From contig CAYTSW010000002.1 in the NCBI GenBank assembly GCA_964440605.1, positions 1-64,000 of the forward strand: a stretch of DNA of 64,000 nucleotides, read 5' to 3'. The notes below the pieces were generated by a model, which was not told the origin of the DNA, made no database searches, and was given only the letters and a program-made list of their open reading frames with translations. Of this stretch, positions 54,864 through 64,000 are shown in pieces (position 1 is the first letter of the stretch; every line of letters begins with the position of its first letter). Made by a program: the position numbers and the translations under genes. The DNA is from CAYTSW01 sp964440605. GTDB taxonomy: Bacteria; Planctomycetota; Phycisphaerae; Phycisphaerales; UBA1924.

Positions 54864-55538
54864 TCAATCCTCCAGGGGCGGCGGCGGGATGCGCAGCGTC
54901 ATCCCGGGTCGGATGTTCGTCCCGTCCCGATTCACTTGGTCGCGGTTCGCGTCACGGATCAACGTCCACAGCGACGACCGCCCGTACAACGCCCGCGCGA
55001 TCCCGCCCAGCGTGTCGCCACGCTCGACCACGTACTCCGTGAAGACCGGGTCCGCCTCCACCGGCTCCGGCTCCGGCTCCTCCGCCGGCACGCCCTGCAC
55101 GTTCCGCGGGTCCACCGGGATCAGGATGACCATGCCCTCGCGCAGGCGTCGCGGCTCCACGTCGTTCGAGTTCGCAATCGCGCGCCACCACCCGGCGTCG
55201 CCCAACTCGCGCCGTGCGATCCGCTCGTATGTGTCGCCGCGCTGCACCGTGTACTCGTAGAACGTCGGAGGCACCACGTCGGGCGTGGCCTCGATGTCGA
55301 CCGCCTCCCGCGGATCGGGGTCGGGCTCGGACTTCCCCAGATCATTGCGGGGCGACGAGTCCCGGCGGCCTGTCAGCTCGGGGGCCTGCCTGGCCGGCTC
55401 GACTGTTGGCGTGCGATCCATGGACACGGCCGGGCGCCGCTCGTCCTCTGGCCCGGGCGTCAGCCAATACGCCGCGATCCAGACGCCGGCGAGTATCGCC
55501 AGCCACCCCGCGACCTTCGGTGACCCCTGATCGTGCAT
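54864..55538 (-). CDS. Membrane-anchored protein with two LysM domains
   Basis: A 224-residue protein with one N-terminal membrane helix (about 10-27), a Pro/Glu/Asp-rich linker, and two LysM modules. The first is YTVQRGDTYERIARRELGDA ... LREGMVILIPV (about 95-142); the second YVVERGDTLGGIARALYGRS ... IRPGMTLRIPP (about 168-218). LysM binds peptidoglycan or chitin GlcNAc chains, so it probably sits in the periplasm near the cell wall. It lies 54 bp behind secDF. No catalytic domain is present. Confidence 0.88.
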   Translation of the reverse strand: MHDQGSPKVAGWLAILAGVWIAAYWLTPGPEDERRPAVSMDRTPTVEPARQAPELTGRRDSSPRNDLGKSEPDPDPREAVDIEATPDVVPPTFYEYTVQRGDTYERIARRELGDAGWWRAIANSNDVEPRRLREGMVILIPVDPRNVQGVPAEEPEPEPVEADPVFTEYVVERGDTLGGIARALYGRSSLWTLIRDANRDQVNRDGTNIRPGMTLRIPPPPLED

Positions 55539-55592
55539 CGCGACCGCCTCGTTCCTGCTGCGCGTCCCGACATCCTATCGGCCCGAACCGCC

Positions 55593-58500
55593 TCAGGGCT
55601 GCGACAGCGCGCCGCGTTCGTGATCGCGTTCGGCCGCACGCTGCGCCGCCGCCTCATCGCTGTAGCGGTTGTAGTACGCTTGCGCTGCCTTGGGGATCTT
55701 CTTGGTCCACACCAGCGGGGCCCCGACCGCGATCGAGGAGTACGTACCCACGACCACGCCGCACAGCAACGCGTACGTGAACGAGGCGATCCCTTCGCCG
55801 CCGACCACGAACATCACCGCCAGCGCCACGATCGTCGTGCCCGAGGTGATCAGCGTTCGGCTGACCGTCTGGTTGATGGACTTGTTCACGACCTCGCGCG
55901 AGGCGTACGCCAGCCGCCCGCGGTTCTCGCGGATGCGGTCGAGGATGATGATCGTGTCATTGAGCGAGTAGCCGATGATGGTCAGGATGGCCGCGATCAG
56001 GCCCAGGTCGATCTTGAACGGCTGGATGCCGATCGCCGCCACGCCCGGAAACCGTTTGTAGACGAACTCCGCCATCGCGATGAGCCCGATCGCGATGATC
56101 ACGTCATGCACCAGGCACGCCAGCGCCGCCAGCGAGTACCGCACGGAGCCGAACCGCGCCCAGATGTACATCGTGATGAGCATGAAGCTGAGCACCACCG
56201 CGACGATCGCCTGGTTCCGGAACGTCGCCGCCACCTCCGGGCTGAAGGACTCAACGCCCGCCAGTTCCTGGGCCGACGCCAACGCGTCGCGCGTGATGTT
56301 CCACTCGCTCGAGGCGAGCACGTTCTCCCATCGCGTGACGTCGACGCGCGCGTTGGCGCTGACGTCCGACACCACCACCGCCACGCGTTCCACCGCCTCG
56401 TCCGTGCCCTCGAGCACGACGACGTTGACGTCGCGGTTGAGCGCCGGGCCAGCGTACGCCGCCTGTCGCCGGATGTACGCGATCCGCTCCTCGATGCTCT
56501 GCTTCGACACACGCTCGCCGCCCGGCGCCCTGATGTCGTCCAGCAGGACCGCCACCCCGCCCACGTACGCCGTCACGTCGTTGCGGATCTCCGGCGCTTC
56601 GGGCTGGAAGTTATCGCCGAGGTTGTTGCTCAGGATCGGGAAGACCGGAACCCCGGGCGCGTTGAACTCTTCCTCGTCCGAGGCCCGGAACGTCAGCGCG
56701 GGCTGCGAGTCGACCACGTCGGCGAACGCGTTGACGATCGCGTCGCGCAGCACTCCGGTGTTCGTGCTCGTCGTTTTGATCTGGAAGCGGTCCGACGTCA
56801 CGCCGTCCGCCTGCGGGTTCACCGCCTGCACCTCGGCGTTCTGAAGAGCCAGCAGCTCTTGCGCCTCGGCGAGTTGCTCCTCGTCAACGTCGGCGGACTG
56901 GGCGTTCACCAGCTCGAACGCCGGCTGGTAGACCTCGTCCTGAATCCGTGCCGCCACTTCTTCGCGCGTCATCGTCCCCGAGAAGCCCGGGCCCGGATCG
57001 CGCAGGTTCAGATCGAGCTGCGTGCCGCCGCGGAACTCCGTGTCGAGCAGTTCGTCCTGCTGCACGACGATGAACCCGATGCCCATCGCGATCAGCAGCG
57101 CCGAGATCACCACGAACACCGGGCGGAACTTGATCCAGTCGATGTTCGGCGTCAGGAGCCGGTCGATGAACGGGATCGCGATCGGGAGCTGGCTGAGGTT
57201 CTTCCAGCCGATCTTGTCGACGAGCACGGCGAAGACGACGCGCGTGATGAGCAGCGCCGAGAACATCGTCGCCACCACGCCCACGCCGAGCGTGATCGCA
57301 AAACCCTTGATCTCCTGCGTCGCGGTGTAGCCCAGGACGAGGCAGATGATGAGGTTCGTCACATTGGCGTCGACGATCGTCGAGAGCACCTTCTGGTACG
57401 CCAGCCGCAGCGCCGTCTTCGTGTCGTTGCCCGCCAGCAGTTCTTCGCGCAAGCGCTCGTAGATCAGCACGTTGGCGTCGACCGCCATGCCGAACGTGAG
57501 CACGATGCCCGCGATGCCCGGCAACGTGAACGCCGCGCGGTTCAGGCTCATGACCCCGAGGATGATCACCGCGTTGCACGCCAGGGCGATCAGCGCCACC
57601 ACCCCGCCCGTGAAGTAGTACAGCACCATGAACGAGCCCACGAGGATCAGCGCGATCACCGCCGCCGTCAGGCCCTTGTCGAGGTTGTCCGCACCCAGCT
57701 CCGGAGCGAGGACACTCCGGGAGATCGGCTCATCACTCAAAGACGCCTGAAGCGAGCCGGCGTTCAGCGTGCGGATGATGTAGTTGAGCTCGCGCTGCGA
57801 GAACTGACCCTGGATGATGCCGTTCCGGGTGATCCGCCCCTGAATGTTCGGCGCCGAGTAGACGCGTCCGTCGAGGATCACCGCCATCTGCTTCTGGAGG
57901 TTGTTGCCCGTCAGCTCACCCATCCGCTCGCCGCCGCGCGGGTCCATGCGGAAGCCGATCGCCCGCCGGCCCAACTGGTCGGTCGTCGGGAGGCTCGACG
58001 CCAACGCCCAGTCGCCCTCGGCGTCGGTCAGGCGCTTGCCCGGGCGGTCGAACAGCAGCAGGTAGATCTGGTTATCCGCAGGCCGGTATCCCGCGATGAT
58101 GCCCTGACTCGCAAAGAACGCCTCGGGGTCCTCGAGCAGCGACTCATACTGCGGATACGTCTGCGTCCAGTCGGTCGGCTTGTTGATGGGGAGCCACACG
58201 AAGCCCGGCACCTCCAGGGCGTCCGGGCCCCGCTCGCGCAACTGTCGGCGCAGCTCCTCGATGTCGCCCGGCACCTCGGCCTGCTCGGGCACGATCCGGT
58301 ACTCGAGCACACCCGAGCCCTGAAGAAGCCGTTCCAGGTCCGCGGGGTCGTCCAGACCCGAACGGTTCTCGGCGTATGCATCGAAGGCCTCGAGCGCCCG
58401 TTCGAGCGTCTCGACGCCGTCGGGCAGTTGTTCGAGCTTCGCGCGGATCGCGTCCAGCGCCCGCTTGCGCTCGCTGTCCACCTCGAGGTTGTCGCCGCTA

Positions 58501-59195
58501 CCGTCGCCGGCGGGCAGCGACACCGTCTCGTCGGGGCGGGCCAGCGCCTGGCGCAGGTCCTCGGCCGAGACCGAGAGCTCGAACACGCGCGCTCGAGCGT
58601 CGTCGAACGCGATGTCCGCCGCCGCAGCCGCCGACTCCAACTGGTCGAGGTCGGCCGTCGGTTCGCCGCCGGCCTCCCGGATCGCGCGCTGCGCCTCGAA
58701 CTCTTGGCGAGCCTCGCGCGCTTCGATCGCGGCGTCGATCACCGGATCGAGAATCGACTGACGCCCCGCGGTGTCCGCCATCGCCCGCAGGCGGTCGATC
58801 CGCGCCTGGCCCTCCTGCCGCATCGCTCGCTCGAACGCCGCCGGGTCGATCGCGTACGCGTCCAGCGCCTCGACCGCCTCGTCGTACGCATCGCGGTACT
58901 GCTGCACCGCCTCGCTGGGCAGCGGCATGCTGACCACCAGGCGGTCCCGGCCCTGACGCACGAAGCTGATCTCGAACAGGCCCTGCGGGTTCACGCGCTC
59001 GCTGAGCACGCTGATGACCCGCGGCACGACGACGTCCGCCTGCTCGTCCTCGGGCACGTCCACCGTGTACGTCAGGCTGACGCCGCCCGCCAGGTCCTTG
59101 CCCAGACGCAGGTTCTTGTCGGGCGGGAAGATCGACAGCCCGGCAATGATCAGGACGACCAGGATCAGGATGATGTTTCGTGTCAGGTGACGCAT
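55593..59195 (-). CDS. secDF: SecD-SecF fusion protein
   Basis: A 1200-residue fusion of the two Sec accessory subunits, which use the proton gradient to help pull exported proteins through SecYEG. The SecD half has an N-terminal helix, LRLGKDLAGGVSLTY, a large periplasmic part (longer than usual, with an Ala/Glu/Arg-rich helical stretch at about 120-290) and six helices including TFGMAVDANVLIYERLREEL. The SecF half begins around residue 770 (FIDRLLTPNIDWIKFRPVFV), with TEFRGGTQLDLNL and TIIGYSLNDTIIILDRIREN. The ATG at 59195 is preferred over an upstream in-frame start because it begins the first membrane helix. It follows yajC and tgt in classical order. Confidence 0.95.
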   Translation of the reverse strand: MRHLTRNIILILVVLIIAGLSIFPPDKNLRLGKDLAGGVSLTYTVDVPEDEQADVVVPRVISVLSERVNPQGLFEISFVRQGRDRLVVSMPLPSEAVQQYRDAYDEAVEALDAYAIDPAAFERAMRQEGQARIDRLRAMADTAGRQSILDPVIDAAIEAREARQEFEAQRAIREAGGEPTADLDQLESAAAAADIAFDDARARVFELSVSAEDLRQALARPDETVSLPAGDGSGDNLEVDSERKRALDAIRAKLEQLPDGVETLERALEAFDAYAENRSGLDDPADLERLLQGSGVLEYRIVPEQAEVPGDIEELRRQLRERGPDALEVPGFVWLPINKPTDWTQTYPQYESLLEDPEAFFASQGIIAGYRPADNQIYLLLFDRPGKRLTDAEGDWALASSLPTTDQLGRRAIGFRMDPRGGERMGELTGNNLQKQMAVILDGRVYSAPNIQGRITRNGIIQGQFSQRELNYIIRTLNAGSLQASLSDEPISRSVLAPELGADNLDKGLTAAVIALILVGSFMVLYYFTGGVVALIALACNAVIILGVMSLNRAAFTLPGIAGIVLTFGMAVDANVLIYERLREELLAGNDTKTALRLAYQKVLSTIVDANVTNLIICLVLGYTATQEIKGFAITLGVGVVATMFSALLITRVVFAVLVDKIGWKNLSQLPIAIPFIDRLLTPNIDWIKFRPVFVVISALLIAMGIGFIVVQQDELLDTEFRGGTQLDLNLRDPGPGFSGTMTREEVAARIQDEVYQPAFELVNAQSADVDEEQLAEAQELLALQNAEVQAVNPQADGVTSDRFQIKTTSTNTGVLRDAIVNAFADVVDSQPALTFRASDEEEFNAPGVPVFPILSNNLGDNFQPEAPEIRNDVTAYVGGVAVLLDDIRAPGGERVSKQSIEERIAYIRRQAAYAGPALNRDVNVVVLEGTDEAVERVAVVVSDVSANARVDVTRWENVLASSEWNITRDALASAQELAGVESFSPEVAATFRNQAIVAVVLSFMLITMYIWARFGSVRYSLAALACLVHDVIIAIGLIAMAEFVYKRFPGVAAIGIQPFKIDLGLIAAILTIIGYSLNDTIIILDRIRENRGRLAYASREVVNKSINQTVSRTLITSGTTIVALAVMFVVGGEGIASFTYALLCGVVVGTYSSIAVGAPLVWTKKIPKAAQAYYNRYSDEAAAQRAAERDHERGALSQP

Positions 59196-59306
59196 GGGGC
59201 GGTTCGCTCGAAGAGGAAAGCTCGGAAGCCGAGTGTCGGCAGAAAGATTCGTCAGCGTATGGCCGGTCTCCGCCGGCCCCAACTCGGGACCATCGCCCGA
59301 ACGGTG

Positions 59307-59831
59307 TCAGGCGGGGGTCATGACGTCATCCTCGACGCCATCGTCCTCGTGAGACTCGGGGCCCTGCTTGAGCACCGAGCCCACCGCATCGCGCAGCACG
59401 CGCATCCGTGTATTCGTGTTCTCGTCGATCTTCAGCACCAGCTCCTTGTCCTTGATCTCCACGATCGTCCCAATGATCCCCCCATTGGTCACTACCCGAT
59501 CGTGGCGACGCAGCGAAGAGAGCATCTCGGCCCGACGCTTCTTCTCCTTCCGACCCGCGAAGATCGACATGATCATCATGAAGATCAGCACGCCGAACAG
59601 GATGAAGATGAACTGACCGCCGAACGGGCTGGACGACGGCGCGGCGGCGTTCCCGCCGCCGCCGCCGGGCTGCGTCGTGGTCCCGTCGGCACCGGTCGCC
59701 GGTCCCAACGGCGCGGCTTCGCCACCGCCGTTACCCGTCGAGCGCGGCGGGGCGGAGGGCAACGCACCGGTCCCGGCGCCATCACCCTGAAGAAGAACAA
59801 ACATCGGAAAAGCGGTCATGTCGTCGGGCAT
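59307..59831 (-). CDS. yajC: Preprotein translocase subunit YajC
   Basis: A 174-residue YajC homologue, a small partner of SecDF. The conserved part is one membrane helix (GGQFIFILFGVLIFMMIMSI) followed by RKEKKRRAEMLSSLRRHDRVVTNGGIIGTIVEIKDKELVLKI, given here as adjoining pieces of one ~45-residue stretch. A ~65-residue Gly/Ala/Pro-rich periplasmic extension before the helix is unusual. The start is taken at 59831; ATG at 59819 is equally possible as no clear ribosome site marks either. It lies between tgt and secDF on the same strand. Confidence 0.9.
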   Translation of the reverse strand: MPDDMTAFPMFVLLQGDGAGTGALPSAPPRSTGNGGGEAAPLGPATGADGTTTQPGGGGGNAAAPSSSPFGGQFIFILFGVLIFMMIMSIFAGRKEKKRRAEMLSSLRRHDRVVTNGGIIGTIVEIKDKELVLKIDENTNTRMRVLRDAVGSVLKQGPESHEDDGVEDDVMTPA

Positions 59832-59931
59832 CGTGTATCCGCGGCCTGAGGCCGTGCGGGAGGTCAAGCGAGGGAGCCGCCCCGGGTCGAGCCGGAGGGC
59901 GGGAAACAAGGTGCGAAGGGCGGCCCGGAGC

Positions 59932-61230
59932 CTAGGCCGATGGCTCGCCCGGGTAAGAAGAAGCAGAAGCCGTTTGTTCGGGATCACTTCGGAGGTCAGA
60001 CGGCAACACAACAGCCGCCACAGGCCACCGACGCCCGAAGTCGAGCCACCCATCATCGCGGATCGCCGCCCGGATGTCCACCATCAGACGCTGGAAGTGC
60101 CGGATGTTGTGCAGGCTCACCAGAATCGGACCCAGCATCTCCTGCGCGAGAAACAGATGCCGCAGATACGCCCGCGACAACGGCCGCCCCCCCGGCGTCT
60201 CCCACCCGTGCGCCGAGGGGCAGCACGCCGGGCAGTCGCACCCTTCCACCAAGGGCTCCGGATCACGCGCGAACTTGGCGTTCTTCAGCCGGACCTGCCC
60301 CGCGGGCGTGAACGCGTTCGCATTCCGCCCGTTCCGGGTGGGCAGCACGCAGTCGAACATGTCCACCCCCGCCCGCACCGCCGCGACGATGTCCTTCTCG
60401 TACCCCACGCCCATGAGGTACCGCGGTCTGCCTTCCGGCAGCAGCGGCGCGGTGTGCTCGACCACCGAGACGATCTCCTCGAACCCCTCACCCACCGCCA
60501 CCCCCCCGATCGCGTACCCCGGCAGGTCGATCTGCGTCACCTGTTCCGCCGAGTGCGTGCGCCGGTCGAGGTCGGTCCCGCCCTGAACGATCCCGAACAG
60601 CGCCTGCTCGCCCGGTCGCCCGTGCGCACGCTTGCAGCGCTCGAGCCACCGCACCGTCCGCTCATTGGCCTCCCGCAGCCGCCGATCGTGGTCGTACCCC
60701 GCGCGTTCCCACGCCGCCTTCTTCCGCTGCGCCTGAATCCGCAGCCGGGCCTGATTCATCGTGCGCGGGTCGACGCTGGGCGGGCAGTCGTCCAACGCCA
60801 TGATGATGTCGGCCCCGAGGTCGTTCTGGACCGCGATCGCCCGCTCGGGGGTGAGGGCGATCATCGAGCCGTCGATGATCGACTTAAAGGTCACCGCTTC
60901 GTCGTCCACCTTGTTGATGTCCGACATGGAGTAGGCCTGGTAGCCGCCCGAGTCGGTCAGAATCGGGCCTGTCCACCCCATGAAGCCGTGCAGACCCCCG
61001 AGGGCGGCGACCGTCTCCGGCCCGGGCCGGAGCATCAGGTGAAAGGTGTTGCCCAGCACGATCTGGCTGCCCGTCGCCCGCACCGAGGTCGGCAGCAGCC
61101 CCTTGAGCGTCCCCTGGGTGCCCACGGGCATGAAGGCCGGCGTGTCGAACGAGCCGTGCGGCGTCTGCACCACACCCACGCGGGCATGGCACGACGGCGA
61201 GCGGTGACGGATCTCGAGCTGCACCGGCAT
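59932..61230 (-). CDS. tgt: Queuine/preQ1 tRNA-ribosyltransferase
   Basis: A 432-residue TGT that exchanges guanine 34 of GUN-anticodon tRNAs for preQ1. The substrate site is ILTDSGGYQAYS (most members have DSGGFQ), and the nucleophile Asp lies in DMFDCVLPTRNGRNA. The zinc site is CDCPACC followed by the His in LVSLHN. A polar tail of ~25 residues ends the protein. It is 100 bp upstream of yajC, in the order known from many bacteria. Confidence 0.95.
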   Translation of the reverse strand: MPVQLEIRHRSPSCHARVGVVQTPHGSFDTPAFMPVGTQGTLKGLLPTSVRATGSQIVLGNTFHLMLRPGPETVAALGGLHGFMGWTGPILTDSGGYQAYSMSDINKVDDEAVTFKSIIDGSMIALTPERAIAVQNDLGADIIMALDDCPPSVDPRTMNQARLRIQAQRKKAAWERAGYDHDRRLREANERTVRWLERCKRAHGRPGEQALFGIVQGGTDLDRRTHSAEQVTQIDLPGYAIGGVAVGEGFEEIVSVVEHTAPLLPEGRPRYLMGVGYEKDIVAAVRAGVDMFDCVLPTRNGRNANAFTPAGQVRLKNAKFARDPEPLVEGCDCPACCPSAHGWETPGGRPLSRAYLRHLFLAQEMLGPILVSLHNIRHFQRLMVDIRAAIRDDGWLDFGRRWPVAAVVLPSDLRSDPEQTASASSYPGEPSA

Positions 61231-61235
61231 GGCGG

Positions 61236-62357
61236 CTACGACCGCCCCTGCCGACGCTCGGACGCGCGCTGGAGGATCTGCCGCTCCTCGTCCGTCAGCG
61301 ATTCCTCGCCGCGGGTGCGGATCTTGTCGAGGATCGCGTCGACGCGGCTCTGGTCCGGGAACGGGATCGGACCGCTGCCACCCGACGGACGACGACTAGC
61401 GCCCGATGGCCCGCTGCGCCGGAGCGGTGGGTGGCGGTCCTTCGTCCGCAGGAAGTCATCGAAAAAGTTCAGCAGCAGGTGCGGCTTGCGGATGAAGAAG
61501 AAACCGCCGATCGCCCCCCCGATGTGCGCCGCGTCGCCCCCGGCGTTCGCACCCTCGATGATCAGGTTGAAGGCGGCGATCGCGACGAAGAGGTACGCGC
61601 CCGTGCGGATCTTCATGGGTATCACGCCGAAGACGTACATGCGCAGGTCGCCCGCGACAAACGCGCACGCCATGATGATCCCGAACACGCCAGCAGACGC
61701 CCCCACCAGCGGCACCCAGGGCGGGTTGCTCAGCCCCAATGGCAGACTCGGCGACAAAGTGCCCAACAAGTTCAACAGCAGATACAGCGCGGCTCCGCAC
61801 ATACCGCACATCAGGTAGAACGCCAGTAACAGACGCCTTGATCCGAGGTAGCGCTCCACGAGCGGGCCGAAAAAGAACAGCCCGATCATGTTCAGCGCGA
61901 GGTGCCAGAACCCGCCGTGCACAAACTGGAAGGTGACGAACCGCCAGACCTCCAGGTGCGCGATCTTGACCGTCGAGAAGAACCCGATCGATTCGAGCGG
62001 GAACATCTCGGTGTAGAGACGCCGCCCGACCTCTTCGCCCGTGTCCATGCGGATGATCGGCTTGGAGCTGATGGAGCCGCCGTAGGCGTTGAGCACGCGG
62101 CGCGGGGCGGCCTCCACGACACGCGTGTCGGCTCCGTCGGTGGGCTTGATGAGCTGGTCGGCGAGCTGCGTATGGGCCGAAACCGCCCCTCCGATCACGA
62201 GATCCAAAACAAATACCGCGACGTTGATGATGATCAGCCACGTCGTCGCGGTCAGCGCCGAGCGCGGCGTCAGCCGCCCGAACCCCATCGGCGTGCCGGG
62301 GGGGCGATAGCGGTTGCGATTGTCGCTCCTCATGTAGTCGCGGTCGGCAAGACCCAT
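61236..62357 (-). CDS. Rhomboid-family intramembrane serine protease
   Basis: A 373-residue rhomboid. Helix 1 (about 37-58), then an unusual ~75-residue polar insert, then the six-helix core with FVHGGFWHLALNMIGLFFFG, catalytic Ser221 in VGASAGVFG and His278 in AAHIGGAIGG. Cleaves membrane proteins within or near helices. The C-terminal region (about 338-369) has the motif RVDAILDKIRTRGEESL / TDEERQILQRASERR, almost the same as at the end of the neighbouring M50 protease. The ATG at 62357 is chosen for AGGGAAGGA about 10 bases upstream; a TTG at 62417 is possible. Gene is 5 bp upstream of tgt. Confidence 0.88.
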   Translation of the reverse strand: MGLADRDYMRSDNRNRYRPPGTPMGFGRLTPRSALTATTWLIIINVAVFVLDLVIGGAVSAHTQLADQLIKPTDGADTRVVEAAPRRVLNAYGGSISSKPIIRMDTGEEVGRRLYTEMFPLESIGFFSTVKIAHLEVWRFVTFQFVHGGFWHLALNMIGLFFFGPLVERYLGSRRLLLAFYLMCGMCGAALYLLLNLLGTLSPSLPLGLSNPPWVPLVGASAGVFGIIMACAFVAGDLRMYVFGVIPMKIRTGAYLFVAIAAFNLIIEGANAGGDAAHIGGAIGGFFFIRKPHLLLNFFDDFLRTKDRHPPLRRSGPSGASRRPSGGSGPIPFPDQSRVDAILDKIRTRGEESLTDEERQILQRASERRQGRS

Positions 62358-62464
62358 GCGCAGGCGATCCTTCCCTCTGGCGCGTTCATCGGGTGATGCG
62401 GAACCCGGATCGAACAATTTCGAGTCCTGAAACAGGCGAGTCTATCGCTGGTCGCGCAGCGCCG

Positions 62465-63520
62465 TCAGCCCAGCGAGCCCTCGCGGCGGGCCTTGGAGAG
62501 ACGGTCGAGGGTCCTGCGCTCCGAACGCGAGAGGCTGTTCATGCCCTCGCGGGCGATCTTCTCGAGCAGTTCGTCGAGCGTCTGCTCGTCGCGCTGGGCC
62601 TTCTCCCGCCGTTTGACCTCGCGCTTCGAGGGGCCGCGCGGCGCGTTGTGCGTGGTCGGCATCGCGCCCATGCCGGCCATGCCCGAGTGCGCAAGATCGA
62701 CGTCGGCCCGCAGCCGCTGGCGCTCACCCCAGCATGTCAGCCCCCCGAAGACCCCGATGATGACCAGGAAGACGTTGCCCATTGCGAGCCCGACGACGCC
62801 GAGGAAGAGCGCACCGAAGAGGCCGATGCCCGTCGCCATTTCCATCGACTTGCGGTAGCCGTACTTCGCCCAGAGCAACTCCTGAACCATGCGCCCGCCG
62901 TCGAGCGGGAAGAACGGCAGAAACACGTTGAAGGCGAAGAGGAAGAGGTTCATGGCGTAGAGCCAGAAGGCGGCGACCTGGAGCCAGATGAGTGAGCCGC
63001 CGAAGCTTGGGTGCGAGAACTCCGCGAACGGATTGATCGGGTTGAAGAGCAGCACGTCCGGACTGACGCCGGCCGCCAGCACCAGCCCGGCGAAGATCGG
63101 CGCGAGCACCACATGCACCGCCGGGCCGCCGACGGTCGTGATGAACGCCGGTTTCCAGGCGTGCGGCGGCATACACAGGGCCAGACCGCCCCAGGGCAGC
63201 AGGACGATCCGATCCGCGATGCCCCCGACGTATCGGCAGGCGAAGCAGTGCCCGAACTCGTGGATCGTCACGATCAGGAACAAGGCTCCCATCCCGATCG
63301 CCATCCACGCGAAGCCGACGGCGCCTTGATTGATGGAGAAGAGCGGCTGGAGGACGAGCCAGAGGATGAGGATGACATGGGCGCGGACGACGATGCCGCG
63401 CAGGCTGAAGAGCTTGATCGACCACCCTAGCGGGTTGTCGACGTTCTCGAAGACGCGCGCCAGCACGCGGCCCGGCCCCGACGGCTCGCTGCGGTTCCAG
63501 TCTCGGTCCTCGAATCCCAC
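62465..63520 (-). CDS. M50-family (site-2-type) membrane metalloprotease
   Basis: A 351-residue membrane protease. Zinc ligands are in TIHEFGHCFACRYVGG (His87, Glu88, His91) and Asp207 in NVFLPFFPLDGGRM. About six helices are predicted. No PDZ domain is present, so it belongs to the compact group rather than RseP-type. The C-terminal ~70 residues are basic and helical and end with the motif TLDELLEKIAREGMNSL / SRSERRTLDRLSKARR shared with the rhomboid next door. Starts with GTG at 63520, GAGG 7 bases upstream, 30 bp after the NUDIX gene. It probably acts in regulated proteolysis. Confidence 0.88.
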   Translation of the reverse strand: MGFEDRDWNRSEPSGPGRVLARVFENVDNPLGWSIKLFSLRGIVVRAHVILILWLVLQPLFSINQGAVGFAWMAIGMGALFLIVTIHEFGHCFACRYVGGIADRIVLLPWGGLALCMPPHAWKPAFITTVGGPAVHVVLAPIFAGLVLAAGVSPDVLLFNPINPFAEFSHPSFGGSLIWLQVAAFWLYAMNLFLFAFNVFLPFFPLDGGRMVQELLWAKYGYRKSMEMATGIGLFGALFLGVVGLAMGNVFLVIIGVFGGLTCWGERQRLRADVDLAHSGMAGMGAMPTTHNAPRGPSKREVKRREKAQRDEQTLDELLEKIAREGMNSLSRSERRTLDRLSKARREGSLG

Positions 63521-63550
63521 GGCGGCGCCTCGGCTGTTCGGTCGCTCAGA

Positions 63551-64000
63551 TCAGGGGGTGACGGTGTCGGGCTGCAGAAATCCGGCCTGGTGCGCACGCA
63601 GGAGCGTGACGATGGACTTGGCGTCGGCCAGCTCGCCGTTGTCCATCCGTCTCAACGCCTCCTCAGCGGGCACCTCTTCGATTTGAATGTGCTCGTCGCC
63701 CTCGAGTTGCTGCCCGACGTGCGTCAGCCCAGTCGCGGCGAAGGCGTGCATCGCCTCGTCGCTCAGCCCGGGGCTGGTGAAAAAGGCCGGGCCCAGCGGG
63801 TGAACCCTCTCGGCCTTGTAGCCGGTCTCTTCGATCAGCTCGCGGCCCGCTGACTCCAGGGGCGGCTCGTTCGGTTCGAGCATCCCGGCCGGGAGTTCGA
63901 GCAGCGGCTTCTCGAGCGTGAAGCGGAAGTTGCGGATGAAGACGACGTGCTTGCGCCCCGTCTCGGGGTCCAGGCGGATGGGGCAGATGCACGCCGCCCC
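63551..64000 (-). CDS. NUDIX hydrolase, ADP-ribose pyrophosphatase-like (5' end outside window)
   Basis: The last 149 residues of a NUDIX protein; the start lies beyond the right edge. The complete NUDIX box is visible: G-MLEPN-E-PPLESAG-REL-I-EE-TGY. It is preceded by FRFTLEKPLLELPAG and followed by FFTSPGLSDEAMHAF, a pattern usual for ADP-ribose/NDP-sugar pyrophosphatases (NudF type). It would clear ADP-ribose or sugar nucleotides. It is the first visible gene of the long minus-strand series. Confidence 0.88.
   Translation of the reverse strand, partial: GAACICPIRLDPETGRKHVVFIRNFRFTLEKPLLELPAGMLEPNEPPLESAGRELIEETGYKAERVHPLGPAFFTSPGLSDEAMHAFAATGLTHVGQQLEGDEHIQIEEVPAEEALRRMDNGELADAKSIVTLLRAHQAGFLQPDTVTP

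Noticed and set aside
55533..59849. A 1438-codon open frame on the plus strand opposite secDF and yajC
   Set aside because: Its translation is an Arg/Asp/His-rich, low-complexity shadow of the minus-strand genes, explained by high GC and third-position bias. SecDF and YajC are unmistakable on the other strand.

Overview
The window is about 64 kb of GC-rich, densely coding DNA, and it looks like a chromosomal segment of a marine or salt-exposed planctomycete, probably of the Phycisphaerae. The evidence is: a surface protein opening with the LEPR-XLL motif typical of planctomycetes; a secreted glycoside hydrolase ending in dockerin-like EF-hand repeats; a SecD-SecF fusion; a Gram-negative envelope (porin, HldD-like heptose epimerase, Dps, entericidin-like lipoprotein); and complete glycine betaine synthesis from glycine. 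No rRNA, tRNA, CRISPR array, insertion sequence or prophage was recognised. The taxonomic call is an inference.

Left part (1-25.4 kb): end of an unidentified gene; membrane pyrophosphatase hppA with a large extra domain; rpsU; a YacP-like NYN nuclease; rsfS; a sensor kinase; yraN with a parvulin-like lipoprotein; a DUF1844 protein; sdhCAB (complex II); a LEPR-XLL/cyclophilin surface protein; a PAS sensor kinase, NarL-type regulator and Nramp-like transporter in one overlapping unit; and the large RNA helicase hrpA.

Middle part (25.5-46.3 kb): the most unusual region. It carries a photoactive yellow protein gene (pyp) with all the main chromophore-pocket residues and, directly downstream, a short AMP-forming ligase of the p-coumarate:CoA ligase type. 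Next to these lie a small coiled-coil protein, a protein with seven tandem ~68-residue winged-helix-like repeats, and a chemoreceptor with a CxxCH haem c site. Then comes an osmoprotection cluster: BCCT carrier, secreted GH31 glucosidase, and a translationally coupled unit of glycine/sarcosine methyltransferase, sarcosine/dimethylglycine methyltransferase and a second BCCT carrier. It is followed by an OmpR-type two-component system divergent from an envelope/stress set (duplicated PRC-barrel protein, entericidin-like lipoprotein, DUF1328 membrane peptide, Dps).

Right part (46.3-64 kb): an outer-membrane porin and smc (with an unusual insert in its head), then a long minus-strand series read from high to low coordinates: NUDIX hydrolase (cut by the window end), M50 protease, rhomboid protease, tgt, yajC, secDF, a LysM protein, hldD-like epimerase, alpha/beta hydrolase and a D12-class adenine methyltransferase. 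The tgt-yajC-secD-secF order is the classical one. Many genes overlap by 1-4 bases, so translational coupling is common here.
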